Source: Lacisediminihabitans sp046156175 (GTDB taxonomy: Bacteria; Actinomycetota; Actinomycetes; Actinomycetales; Microbacteriaceae). Taken from it: a stretch of 64,000 nucleotides of DNA. Location of the stretch: positions 372,001 to 436,000 of the forward strand of contig NZ_JAYLVL010000002.1 of NCBI RefSeq assembly GCF_046156175.1. Direction: 5' to 3'. The notes beneath the pieces were generated by a model. It saw only the letters and a program-made list of their open reading frames with translations. It was not told where the DNA came from and did no database searches. This document shows, piece by piece, positions 41,907-53,000 of this stretch. The number at the start of each line of letters is the position of its first letter. Within the stretch, counting starts at the first letter, position 1. The position numbers and the translations under genes were made by a program.

Positions 41907-42659
41907 TCAGCGCAGGTGCTGTGAGGCCACGGACGCCAGGAAGCCGCCCCAGCGGCGATAGAGCCCCTGGTAGCTGAAGGCACCGTCGACGAAGTCCGAT
42001 TTCTCGATCGCGGGCATGGCCACCAGGTGGGTCTTCGGCGAGCGGGCACACGCGGCTTCCGCAATGGCGGAGAACCGCACGGCATCGTCGTCGAGGATGC
42101 GGCCCACCAGGCGCCCGACCTGCACGTAGCCCGAAACCCGGGGGATTTCGGTCACCAGCACCAGGGCACGCGGCGAGGTCTTCTCGGTCAGGAAGGCGAT
42201 CAGGCGCTCGAGCTCGAGACGCCACAGTCGCACCGAGGAGAAGGAGAGCACGTCCATCGTGCCCGGTGAGAGCACAATGACGTCGAAACTCCCCAGCCCG
42301 TCGAGCGCGTGGATCGCGGCCGAGGTCGAAGCGAGACGCGGCCGAGGGGTGGCGATGCTCTCCCATTCGACCCCGCGCCCGGTCGCCTTCGCGAGGTTTC
42401 TGGCGAACTGGTGCGCAACGCCCAGCTCATAGCTGCGCACGCCGACGGATGACCCGCTGAGGCCTCCGACGACGAGGATATGGAGCACGCGCGGACCTTC
42501 GATGAGCCCGTGCGAGTCATCGTCCGGCACGCCAGCGGCCATCCGGGTCGGCGCGCCGGCCACGTAGGTGAAGGCGATGAGCGGGCGAACAACACGGAGG
42601 CACGTGCGGAGCACCCGGCGGCCCAGCGGTGGCCGTTCGATCGTCCCCGCCTCGGTCAC
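41907..42659 (-). CDS. GDSL-like protein with missing catalytic residues
   Basis: 250 residues. The fold matches SGNH hydrolases, but the active site is degraded compared with the paralogue at 30039: block I is VVGGLSGSSVGV (D replaced by L, S68 kept), block III is LSPGTMDVL (the Asn of GxND replaced by M135), and the final DxxH is D225-GA-F228, so His is replaced by Phe. An N-terminal hydrophobic stretch (LRVVRPLIAFTYVAG) may anchor it. It starts 3 bp after the purA stop, so it is co-translated with purA. It could bind a ligand or partner without catalysis. Confidence 0.8.
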   Translation of the reverse strand: MTEAGTIERPPLGRRVLRTCLRVVRPLIAFTYVAGAPTRMAAGVPDDDSHGLIEGPRVLHILVVGGLSGSSVGVRSYELGVAHQFARNLAKATGRGVEWESIATPRPRLASTSAAIHALDGLGSFDVIVLSPGTMDVLSFSSVRLWRLELERLIAFLTEKTSPRALVLVTEIPRVSGYVQVGRLVGRILDDDAVRFSAIAEAACARSPKTHLVAMPAIEKSDFVDGAFSYQGLYRRWGGFLASVASQHLR

Positions 42660-42662
42660 CGG

Positions 42663-43949
42663 TCAGCCCAGGAGGTCGTGCCGAACCACGATGGCCTCAC
42701 GGTCGGGGCCGACTCCGATGGCGGAAATGCGTGCACCACTCATTTTCTCGGCCGCAAGCACATAGTCGCGCGCATTCTTCGGCAGGTCGTCGAATGTGCG
42801 GGCGCCGGTGATGTCCTCGGTCCAGCCGGGCAGTTCCTCGTAGATCGGCACCGCGTGGTGGAAGTCCGACTGCGACACCGGCACCTCGTCGACGCGCACG
42901 CCGTCGATGTCGTAGGCGACACAGACCGGGATGCGCTCGAGGCCGGTGAGCACGTCGAGCTTGGTGAGCACGAAGTCGGTAACCCCGTTGATGCGTGCCG
43001 CATACCGGGCGACGGGGGCGTCGTACCATCCACAGCGCCGCGGGCGCCCCGTGGTAGTTCCCCACTCGAAGCCCTTCGAGCGAAGAAACTCGCCGGATTC
43101 GTCATGCAGCTCGGTGGGGAACGGCCCGGAACCCACCCGCGTCGTGTAGGCCTTCACGACGGCGATGACCCGCTCCAGGCGGTTCGGCGCGACGCCGGAT
43201 CCGGTGGCAGCGCCGCCGCTCGTGGCGTTGGACGAGGTGACGAAGGGGTAGGTGCCGTGATCGACGTCGAGCATGGTGGCCTGGCCGCCCTCGAACAACA
43301 CGGTCTTTCCGTCATCGAGGGCCTGGTTGAGCACGAGGCTCGTGTCGGCGACCATGGGGCGCAGCCTGTCGACATAGGAGAGCAGGTCGGCGACGACCTC
43401 CTCTGCGCCGATCGCGCGCCGGTTATAGATCTTCACCAGCAGGTGGTTCTTCTGCTCGAGTGCACCCTCCACCTTCTGGCGCAGGATGTTCTCGTCGAAC
43501 AGGTCCTGGATGCGGATGCCCACCCGGTTGATCTTGTCGGCGTAGGCCGGTCCGATGCCGCGCCCGGTAGTCCCGATCATCCGCTTGCCGAGGAAGCGCT
43601 CGGTGACCTTGTCGAGCGTGCGGTGGTACTGGGTGATGACGTGAGCGTTCGCCGAGACGAGGAGGCGCGAGACATCCACCCCCCGCGCGGTGAGCGCTTC
43701 GAGCTCGTGGAACAGCACCTCGATGTCGACGACGACGCCGTTGGCGATCACCGGGACGACACCGGGGCTCAGGATGCCGGAGGGAAGCAGGTGCAACGCG
43801 TACTTCTCGTCACCGACGACTACGGTGTGGCCGGCGTTGTTGCCGCCGTTGAATTTGACGACATAGTCGACACGGGGGCCGAGGAGGTCGGTGGCCTTAC
43901 CCTTGCCCTCATCGCCCCACTGGGCGCCGATCAAGACAATCGCGGGCAT
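42663..43949 (-). CDS. purA: Adenylosuccinate synthase
   Basis: 428 residues. PurA joins IMP and aspartate with GTP, the first step to AMP. Motifs are complete: QWGDEGKGKATDLLG at the N-terminus, the GTP/IMP motif GTTGRGIGPAYADKINR, and GRPRRCGWYD. AAGGATC before the ATG is a ribosome site, so unlike many neighbours this message has a leader. The GDSL-like gene follows 3 bp later. Confidence 0.97.
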   Translation of the reverse strand: MPAIVLIGAQWGDEGKGKATDLLGPRVDYVVKFNGGNNAGHTVVVGDEKYALHLLPSGILSPGVVPVIANGVVVDIEVLFHELEALTARGVDVSRLLVSANAHVITQYHRTLDKVTERFLGKRMIGTTGRGIGPAYADKINRVGIRIQDLFDENILRQKVEGALEQKNHLLVKIYNRRAIGAEEVVADLLSYVDRLRPMVADTSLVLNQALDDGKTVLFEGGQATMLDVDHGTYPFVTSSNATSGGAATGSGVAPNRLERVIAVVKAYTTRVGSGPFPTELHDESGEFLRSKGFEWGTTTGRPRRCGWYDAPVARYAARINGVTDFVLTKLDVLTGLERIPVCVAYDIDGVRVDEVPVSQSDFHHAVPIYEELPGWTEDITGARTFDDLPKNARDYVLAAEKMSGARISAIGVGPDREAIVVRHDLLG

Positions 43950-44004
43950 GGCGGATCCTTACGTCAAACGGGGATGAGCCCCAAGTCTACCAATCCGTGC
44001 GATT

Positions 44005-47000
44005 TCAGGGATCCGTGCGGTTGCGTCGCCCGACGATCACGATCATGACACCGAGCATGAGCAACAGCAGGCCGGTGGCGACCATCGACCAGGGGTCCGC
44101 CCCGGTGTACGCGAGGCCCGTGTAGGCGAGAGGGATCTTCGCGGAATGGGTCTTGGTCGAGCCGGTGAAGGCGAGCCCGACGGACGGCGTCACCGTGATC
44201 GTGATCGCGGCGGTAGCGGTGCTGCCCGCGGCATCCGTTGTGGTGTAGCTCAGCGTTTCGAGGCCCCACCAGCCGGCATCGGGCGTGAAGGTGGCGGTGC
44301 CGTCGGCGGTGATCGCCATCGTGCCGTGCGGGGGCTTCGCGAAGGCCGTGACCGTGAGGCCGGTTCCCACGTCGTTGCCGAGCAGCGCGAAGCTCACGGC
44401 CTTGCCGGCCGGGGTCTTCGCCGCATCCGGGGCCGCGGTCGGGCGGATGGTGATGGTGGCGAGGTTGGCGGTGGTGAGGCCGGCCCAGTCGGTGGTGGTG
44501 TACTCCATGGTCGCGATTCCGGACCATCCGGCCGGTGGCGTGAAGGAGACTGTGCCGTTGCGCTGGATGCTCGCGCGACCGTTGCTCGGAATCCCGATGC
44601 TGGTCACGGCAAGGCTCCATCCGATGTCATTGCCGTTCAGGTCGATCACGAGGGGCGCGTTCGCGGATCCCGTGGCGGTGTCCGGCACCGAGATCGGCGA
44701 GACGAATACCGTGACCAGGGCGGTGCGCAGCACCCCGGCGCCGTCCTGAGCGGTGTAGCTGAAGGTGTCGGTGCCGGAGAAGCCCGTGAGGGGCACGTAC
44801 CGGATGCGACCGCCGAGGACACTCGTCGTGCCGTGATCCGGCGTGCCCGGGTCGGTAATCTCGAATCCGGTACCGACGTCGTTGGCGAGCACGTCGATGT
44901 CGACCGGCTGGTCGGCGACGGTGGTCCCGACGTCACCGGCGGTGGTCGGCGAGACCGCGATGCGCACCGTGGCAGTGGAGGTGCCGCCGTCGCCGGTCAT
45001 CACGTAGGTGAACACGTCGGCTCCCGAGTAGCCGTCGTTCGGCAGGTAGCTGATGCCACCGTCGACGATTGTGACCGTGCCGTGTGACGACGGGGAGGCG
45101 TTGGTGACGGTGAGGTTGGTCCCGAGGTCGTTGGCGAGAACCGGAACCACCACCGCGATGCCGGTGACTGTGCCGTCCACGTCACCGACGGCGACGGGGC
45201 CGACGGTGATCGTGACCGTGGTGGTGGCGGTATTGCCCGCGGCATCCCGCACCGTGTAGTCATAGCTGCCCGTGCCCGAGAAGCCGCCGGTCGGCACGAA
45301 GTGCACCACGCCCGAGACCAGGGTCACGGTGCCGCCGACCGGGTTTCCGACCGAGGTGATCACGAGCGTCGAACCGAGGTCGTTGGCGGTGAGAGCGGAT
45401 GCGACGGTCACGAGTTCGATGCCGGCGGAGGTTGCGCGGGTGTCGGGCGTGGCGCTCGGACGCACGGTGACCGCGACCGTGGCGGTCACCGTCTGGCCGG
45501 ACGCATCCGTCGCCGTGTAGGAGAAGCTCGCGTTGCCCGAGAACCCTGCGGCCGGGGTGAAGGTCACGACACCGTTCAGCAGCGCGACGGTGCCGTGGGT
45601 GGCTGACGTGACCGCCGTGACGGTGAGCGTGCTTCCCACGTCGTTGCCGGTGAGCTCGGCGCCGGAGATGGTCGCCGCGGTGCCGGCCGTCGCGGCGAGC
45701 GAGTCACCGGCGGCGATCGGTCGCACCGTGACCGTGACCGTCGCGGAAGCGGTGTTGCCGGCGGCATCCGTCACCGTGTAGTCGAAGGCGGCGGTACCCG
45801 AGAAACCGGGCGCCGGCGTGAACACCGGGTTGCCGCCACCGAGCACGACGCTACCGCCCATGGCGTTCTGCACCGCCGTCACGGTGAGGGACGAGCCCGC
45901 GTCATTGCCGACCAGGGAAGCGCGGGTCACCGTGACCGGCGCACCGGCCAGGGTCGAGGCCGCGTCCGCGGCGGCGACCGGCAGCACCGTGACGGTGACG
46001 GTCGTCGAGGTGGTGTTGCCCGAAGAATCGGTGGCCGTGTACGTGAAGGAGGCCACACCGGAGAATCCGGCGGTCGGGGTGAAGACCGGGTTGCCGGCGT
46101 TGAGCGTGACAGCTCCGTGCGAGGCGGATCCGACCGAGGTGACGACGAGCGAGCTGCCGGAGTCGTTGGCCCGCAGCGTCGCACCGGTGATGGTGATCGC
46201 CGTGTTGGCGTTGGTGGTGGCGGAGTCTGCGACGGCGAGCGGCAAAACGGTGACCGTGACGGTGGCCGTTGAGCTGTTGCCGGTGGCATCCGTGACCGTG
46301 TAGGAGAAGCTCGCGGTGCCCGAGAAGCCGGCTGACGGCGTGAACACCGGGTTGCCCGCGACATCCAGGATGACGGTGCCGTTGACCGGGTTGCCGACCG
46401 CGGTGAGCGACAGGCCGGAGCCGAGGTCGTCACCGATGAGGCTGGCGGTGGTGACGGTGAGCGGGGCGCCGCCTCGGGTGGTCACGGTGTCTGGGGTCGC
46501 GACCGGAAGCACCGTGACGGAGACGGTGGATGCCACGGTGTTGCCGCTGCCGTCGGTGGCGGTGTACACGAACGAGGCCGGGCCGGAGAAGCCTGCCGCC
46601 GGGGTGAAGCGCGGGCTGCCGCCGTTGAGCGTGACGGTGCCACCGACCGCCGCCGAGACCGCGGTGACCGTGAGAACGGTTCCCGCGTCGTTGGCGGTGA
46701 GGCCGGTCAGGGTGACCGGGGTCCCCGCGGGGGTGGAGGCCTGGTCCGGGGTGGCGGTCGGAAGCACGGTGACGGTGACGGTCGCAGTGACCTGCTGGCC
46801 CGCGGCATCCGTGGCCGTGTAGTCGAAGGTCGCGGTGCCAGAGAAACCGGCGGCCGGGGTGAACTGCGCGGCGGCCGCGGGGCCGGCGAGCAGGGCGACC
46901 GTTCCGTGGCTCGGGCTGCTCACGTTGGTGAGCTGGAGCGCCGCACCGGTGTCGTTGGCGAGAAGCGTCGCCGCGTCGAGGGAGACCGGAGCGCCCGCGG

Positions 47001-50000
47001 TGGTCGAGGCGCTGTCAGCGGCGGCGGTCGGCGTCACCGAGACGTGCACGGTCGCGCTGGTCACGCTGTTCGCGCCATCGGTGACGGTGTAGTCGAAGGA
47101 GGCCGCACCGGAGAATCCGGCGGCCGGGGTGAAGCGCGGGTTTCCGCCGTTCAGCGCGACCGAGCCGTTGACCGGGTTGGACACGGCGGTGATCATGAGG
47201 CCGGCGCCGGAGTCGTTGGCGAGAAGGCCGGCGGCCGGGAAGGTCACCGGGGTGGCGGCTGTCGTGCTGCCGTTGTCGTCCACGGCGCCCGGGGAGACGA
47301 CTACCGTCACCATCGAGGTGGTGGTGGCGCCGGCGGCATCCGTCGCCGTGTACTGGAAGGAAGCTACGCCGGAGAAGCCTGCCGCCGGGGTGAAGCGCGG
47401 GTTGCCGCCGTTGAGAGCTACGGAGCCGTTGACCGCTGCGCCGACGGCGGTGACGGTGAGGCCGGTACCCGCGTCGTTGGCGGTGAGAGTGGTTCCCGTG
47501 ATCACGAGCGGTACGTCGACGCCGGTGGCCGCGCTGTCGCCGACCGAGCTCGGAGTCACGGTGATCGATACCGTTGCGGTGGCGGTGCGGCCGGAGGCGT
47601 CGGTCACGGTGTACGTGAAGGCGGCGGGTCCCGAGTAGTTGTTGGCCGGGGTGTACACGGCGTTGCCGGCGTTGAGGCCGACGGTGCCGTGGGTCGCTCC
47701 GGAGACCGCGGTGACGGTGAGGGCGGATCCGGAGTCATTGCCCGCGAGGGTGGCACCGGGGATCGTGACCGTGGTGTTCGCCGCGGTGCTGGCGGAGTCG
47801 GCGGTTGCGGTCGGGCGCACCGTGACGGTGACGGTGGATCCGGTCGTCGAACCGGAGACGTCGGTGACGGTGTAGTCGAAGCTCGCGGTGCCGGAGAAGC
47901 CGGCGGCCGGAGTGAAGACGGGGCTGCCGCCGCCGAGGGCGACTGTTCCGTTCGTCGGGTTCGCGACGCCGGTGACGGTGAGACCGGTGCCCGCATCGTT
48001 GGCGGTGATGGCGCTGCCTGCCACGATCACGGCGGTGTTCGCAGTCGTGCTGGCAGCATCCGCTGTCGCGGTCGGAGTGACGGTGACCGTGACCGTGGCC
48101 GTGGTCGTCGCGCCGCTGGCGTCGGTGACCGTGTAGAGGTACGACGCCGGGCCGGAGAAGCCGGCGGCCGGGGTGAAGACCGGGTTGCCCGCGTTCAGCG
48201 CGACGGTGCCGTGGGAGGGGCTGCCGACCGCGGTGACGGTGAGGCCGGAACCCGCGTCGTTGCCGAGTAGGGATGCCCCGGATGCGGTCACTGCCGTGTT
48301 GGCGGTCGTGGTGACGGAGTCGGCCGCGGCCGTCGGACGCACCGTGATCGCCACAGTGCTCGAGACTGTTGCGCCACTGGCGTCGATGGCCGTGTAGGAG
48401 AAGCCGGCAGCGCCGGAGAAGTTGCTCGCCGGGGTGAAGATCGGGCTGCCCGCGTTCAGCACGACGGTGCCGTTGGTGGCGGAGCCGACGGCGGTGACCG
48501 TGAGGACCGAACCGGCGTCGTTGGCCGTGAGGGTCGCCAGGGTGACCGGGATGTTCGCGTTCGTGCTGACCGCATCGGGCGCGGCGACCGGGAGGACGGT
48601 GACGGTGACGGTCGCCGATGTGGTCTTGCCCGCGGCATCCGTCGCCGTGTAAGCGTAGGACGCCTGGCCGGAGAAGCCCGCGGCCGGGGTGAAGATCGGG
48701 TTGCCCGCGTTCAGCACGACGGTGCCGTTGGTGGCGGAGCCGACGGCGGTGACGGTGAGGCCGGAGCCCGCGTCGTTACCGACCAGTGCGCTGCTCGTCA
48801 CGGGGGTGTTCGCCGTCGTGGTGGCCGTGTCGGCCGCGGCGACCGGAAGCACCGTGACGGTGACCGTGGCGACCGCCGTGGAGCCGGATGAGTCTGTGGC
48901 CGTGTAGGCGAAGCTCGCGCTGCCCGAGAATCCGGCCGCGGGAACGAAGGTGGCGGTTCCCGAGGCGAAGGAGACGGTTCCATGCGTCGGCGCAGACACC
49001 GCGGTCACCTGCAGGCCGGACCCGAGGTCGTTGCCGACCAGGTCCGTTGCGGCGATGTCGACGGCGGTGTTCGCGCCGGTCGTGGCCGAGTCGTCGACGG
49101 CGACCGGGCGCACGGTGACCGTGACGGTCGCGCTGGCGGTCTTGCCGGAGGCATCCGTGGCCGTGTACTGGTAGCTGGCGGGCCCGGAGTAGCCGGCCGT
49201 CGGCGTGAAGCGCGGGTTGCCGGAGTTCAGGGCGACGGTGCCGTGTGTGCCGTTCGCGACGGCGACGACGGTCAATCCAGTGCCGAGGTCGTTGGAGGTG
49301 AGATCCGTGCCGAGGGTGGTGACCGACGTGTTCGTCAGAGTCGCGGTCGCATCTGCGGTCGCGGTCGGGAGCACGCTGACGGAGACGGTCGCGGTGGAGG
49401 TCGCACCCGCGGCATCCGTCACCGTGTAGCCGAAGGAGGCAGGGCCGGAGTAGCCGGAGGTGGGGGTGAAGACCGGGTTGCCGGCCGTCAGGAAGACGGT
49501 GCCGTGGCTGGCGCCGCTGACCGCCGTGACTGTGAGGCCGGTACCACGGTCGTTGGTGGTGAGGGCGGATGCTGCGACGGTGAGCGCGGTGTTGGCGGTG
49601 GTGGTCGCGACGTCTCCGGTGGCCTTCGGCAGCACCGTCACGGCGACGGTCGCACGCGTCGTGGAACCGAGGGAGTCGGTGGCGGTGTATTGGAAGGATG
49701 CCGCGCCGGAGTAGTTCGCGTTCGGCACGAAGACGGCGTTGCCGCTCGCGTTGAGGGACACCGTGCCGTTGACCGGGGCGCCGACCGCGGTCACCGTGAG
49801 CCCGGTTCCGGAATCGTTGGCGAGGAGGTCGGTCGCAGGCACGACGACGGTGATGTCGACGGTCGTGCTGGCGGTGTCATCGACCGCGCCCGGGGTGACT
49901 ATGACGGTGACCGTCGCCGTTGTGGTCGCGCCCGCGGAGTCGGTGGTGGTGTAGGAGAAGGCGGCGGTGCCGGAGTAGCCGGGGGTCGGGGTGAAGACCG

Positions 50001-53000
50001 GGTTGCCGGAGTTCAGTGCGATGGTGCCGTTGCTCACGGAGCCGACGGCGGTGACGGTCAGGCCGGTGCCGGCATCATTGCCGACGAGGGAGGCTCCGGA
50101 GATGGTGACGGGGGTGTTGGCCGGGGTGGTGGCGGCATCGGGGGTGGCGGTCGGAAGCACGGTGATCGTGACTGTCGCGTTGACAGCCTGGCCGGAAGAA
50201 TCCTTCGCCGTGTAACCGAAGGTCGCGGTGCCGGAGAAACCCGTCGCGGGGGTGAAGATCGGGCTGCCGCCGTTGAGGACGACGGTGCCGTTGCTGGCCG
50301 AGCCGACCGCGGTGACGGTCAGGCCGGTCCCGGCATCGTTGCCGGTGAGAGTCGAGAGGGTGACCGGGGTGTTGGCGGTGGTGGTCTTCGCATCGGCGAC
50401 CGCGACGGGAAGCACGGTGACCGTGACCGTGGCAGAGCTCGTCTTGCCGCTGCTGTCGGTGGCGGTGTAGCCGTAGCTGGCCGTGCCGGAGAAGCCGGTC
50501 GTCGGGGTGAAGATCGGGCTGCCCCCGTTCAGGACGACCGTGCCATTGCTGGCCGCGCCGACCGCGGTGACGGTCAGGGCGGTGCCGGCATCATTCCCGG
50601 TGAGGGTCGAGAGCGTCACCGCAGTGTTCGCCGTGGTGGTGGCGGCATCCGCGGTCGCGACCGGGAGAACGGTGATGGTGACGGTGGCGGAGGTGGTCTT
50701 GCCGCTCGCATCGGTGGCCGTGTAAACGTAGGAGCCGGTGCCGGAGAAACCGGTCGCCGGGGTGAAGATCGGGCTGCCCCCGTTCAGGACGACAGCGCCA
50801 TTCACCGGCGAGCCGACCGCAGTGACGGTCAGTCCGGTGCCGGCATCGTTGGCGGTGAGGGTCGAGGAGGTGACCGCAGTGTTCGCCGTGGTGCTGGCGG
50901 CATCCGCGGCCGCGACCGGCAGCACGGTGACGGTGACGGTGGCGGAGGTGGCCTTGCCACTGCTGTCAGTGGCCGTGTAGGAGTAGGAGGCGGTGCCGGA
51001 GAAACCCGTCGCCGGGGTGAAGATCGGGCTGCCGCCGTTCAGGGCGACGGTGCCGTTGGTGGCCGAACCGACGGCGGTGACGGTGAGGCCGGTGCCGGCG
51101 TCGTTCGCGGTGAGGGTCGAGTTGGTGATCGCCGTGTTCGCGTTCGTCGTGGCCGAGTCGCCGGCGGCGACCGGGAACACTGTGACCGTGACCGTCGTGC
51201 TGCTGGAAGAACCGTTGCCATCGGTGATCGTGTAGCCGTAGGTAGCCTGGCCCGAGAAGTTCGCGGCCGGGGTGAAGACCGGGTTACCGGAGACCAGGGC
51301 GACCGTGCCGTTCGTACCGTTCGCCACGGCGGTCACGGTGAGACCGGTGCCGCGGTCGTTGCCGAGGAGGGCGGATGCCGCGGAGGTGAGAGCCGTGTTC
51401 GCCGTTGTGGTGGCCGTGTCCGGGAGCGCCCTCGGCACGACGGTGATGGTCACCGTCGCCGTCGTGGTGTGGCTCGCGGAATCGGTGGCCGAGTACTGGA
51501 AACTCGCGATTCCGGAGAAGTTGGGGGTGGGGATGAAGACGGGGTTGCCGCTGGCGTCGAGGGTGATCGTGCCGTTTTCCGGGGTGGAGACACCGGTGAG
51601 GGTCAGGCCGGAGCCGGAGTCGTTCGCCAGCAGGGTCGCGGCCGGGATGGTGAGCGTCAGGTCGACGACGGTGCTGGCGGTGTCGTTGACCGCACCCGGG
51701 GTGACGGTGACCGTGACCGTCGCTGTGGCGGTCTTCCCGACAGCATCGGTGGCGGTGTAGCCGAAGCTCGCGGTGCCGGAGAAGCCAAGCACCGGGGTGA
51801 AGATCGGGTTTCCGCCGTTCAGGGCGACAGTTCCGTTCACCGGGCTACCGACCGCGGTGACCGTGAGGCCGGTGCCGGCATCGTTACCGACCAGGGTCAT
51901 GCCGAGGATCGTGACCGGCACGTTCACCCCGGTCGCCGCCGCATCCGCCGTCGCCGTCGGTAGCACCGTGACCAGGGCGGTGGCGGTAGTGGTCTTCCCG
52001 GCGGTGTCGGTGGCGGTGTAGCCGAAGGATGCGGTGCCGGAGAAGTTGTTCGCCGGGGTGAAGACCGGGCTGCCCGCGTTCAGGGCGACCGTGCCATTCA
52101 CCGGGCTGCCCACGGCGGTGACGGTGAGGCCGGTGCCGGCATCATTGCCGGTGAGGGTAGAGAAAGTCACCGGGGTGTTTGCGTTCGTCGTCCCGGCATC
52201 GCCGGACGCGACCGGCAGAACGGTGATCGTGACCGTCGCGGTGGCCGTCTTACCGGCGGCATCGGTGGCCGTGTAGCCGAAGCTCGCGGTGCCGGAGAAG
52301 TTCGCCGTCGGGGTGAAGATCGGGCTGCCACCGTTGAGTGCGACGGTGCCGTTGACCGCGGATCCGACCGCGGTGACGGTGAGGACCGTGCCGGCATCGT
52401 TCGCGGTGAGAGTCGAGACGGTGACGGCGGTGTTCGCGTTCGTCGTCTTCGCATCAGCGACCGCGACCGGCAGGACCGTGATCGTGACCGTGGCGGAGCT
52501 GGTCTTGCCGTTGCCGTCGGTGGCGGTGTAGCCGTAGCTGGCCGTGCCGGAGAAGTTGCTGGTCGGGGTGAAGACCGGGCTGCCACTATTCAGGGCAACG
52601 GTGCCGTTCGCCGGGGTGCCGACAGCGGTGACCGTGAGGCCGGTGCCCGCATCGTTCGCGGTGAGGTCGGAGCTGGTGATCGCGGTATTCGCGTTCATGG
52701 TGCGGGCATCGGCGGCGGCCACCGGAAGCACGGTGATGGTGACGGTGGCGGAGGACGCCTGGCCGGAGCCATCCGTCGCGGTGTACAGGTAGCTGGCGGT
52801 GCCGGAGAAGTTCGCCGTCGGGGTGAAGATCGGGCTGCCGCCGTTCAGCACGACGGTGCCGTTCACCGGGGTCGAGACGCCGGTGACGGAGAGGTCGGTG
52901 CCGGCGTCGTTCGCGGCCAGGTCGGAGCTCATGAGCGCGGTGTTCGCGTTCGTGGTGCGGGCATCCGCGACCGCAACCGGGAGCACGGTGACGGTGACCG

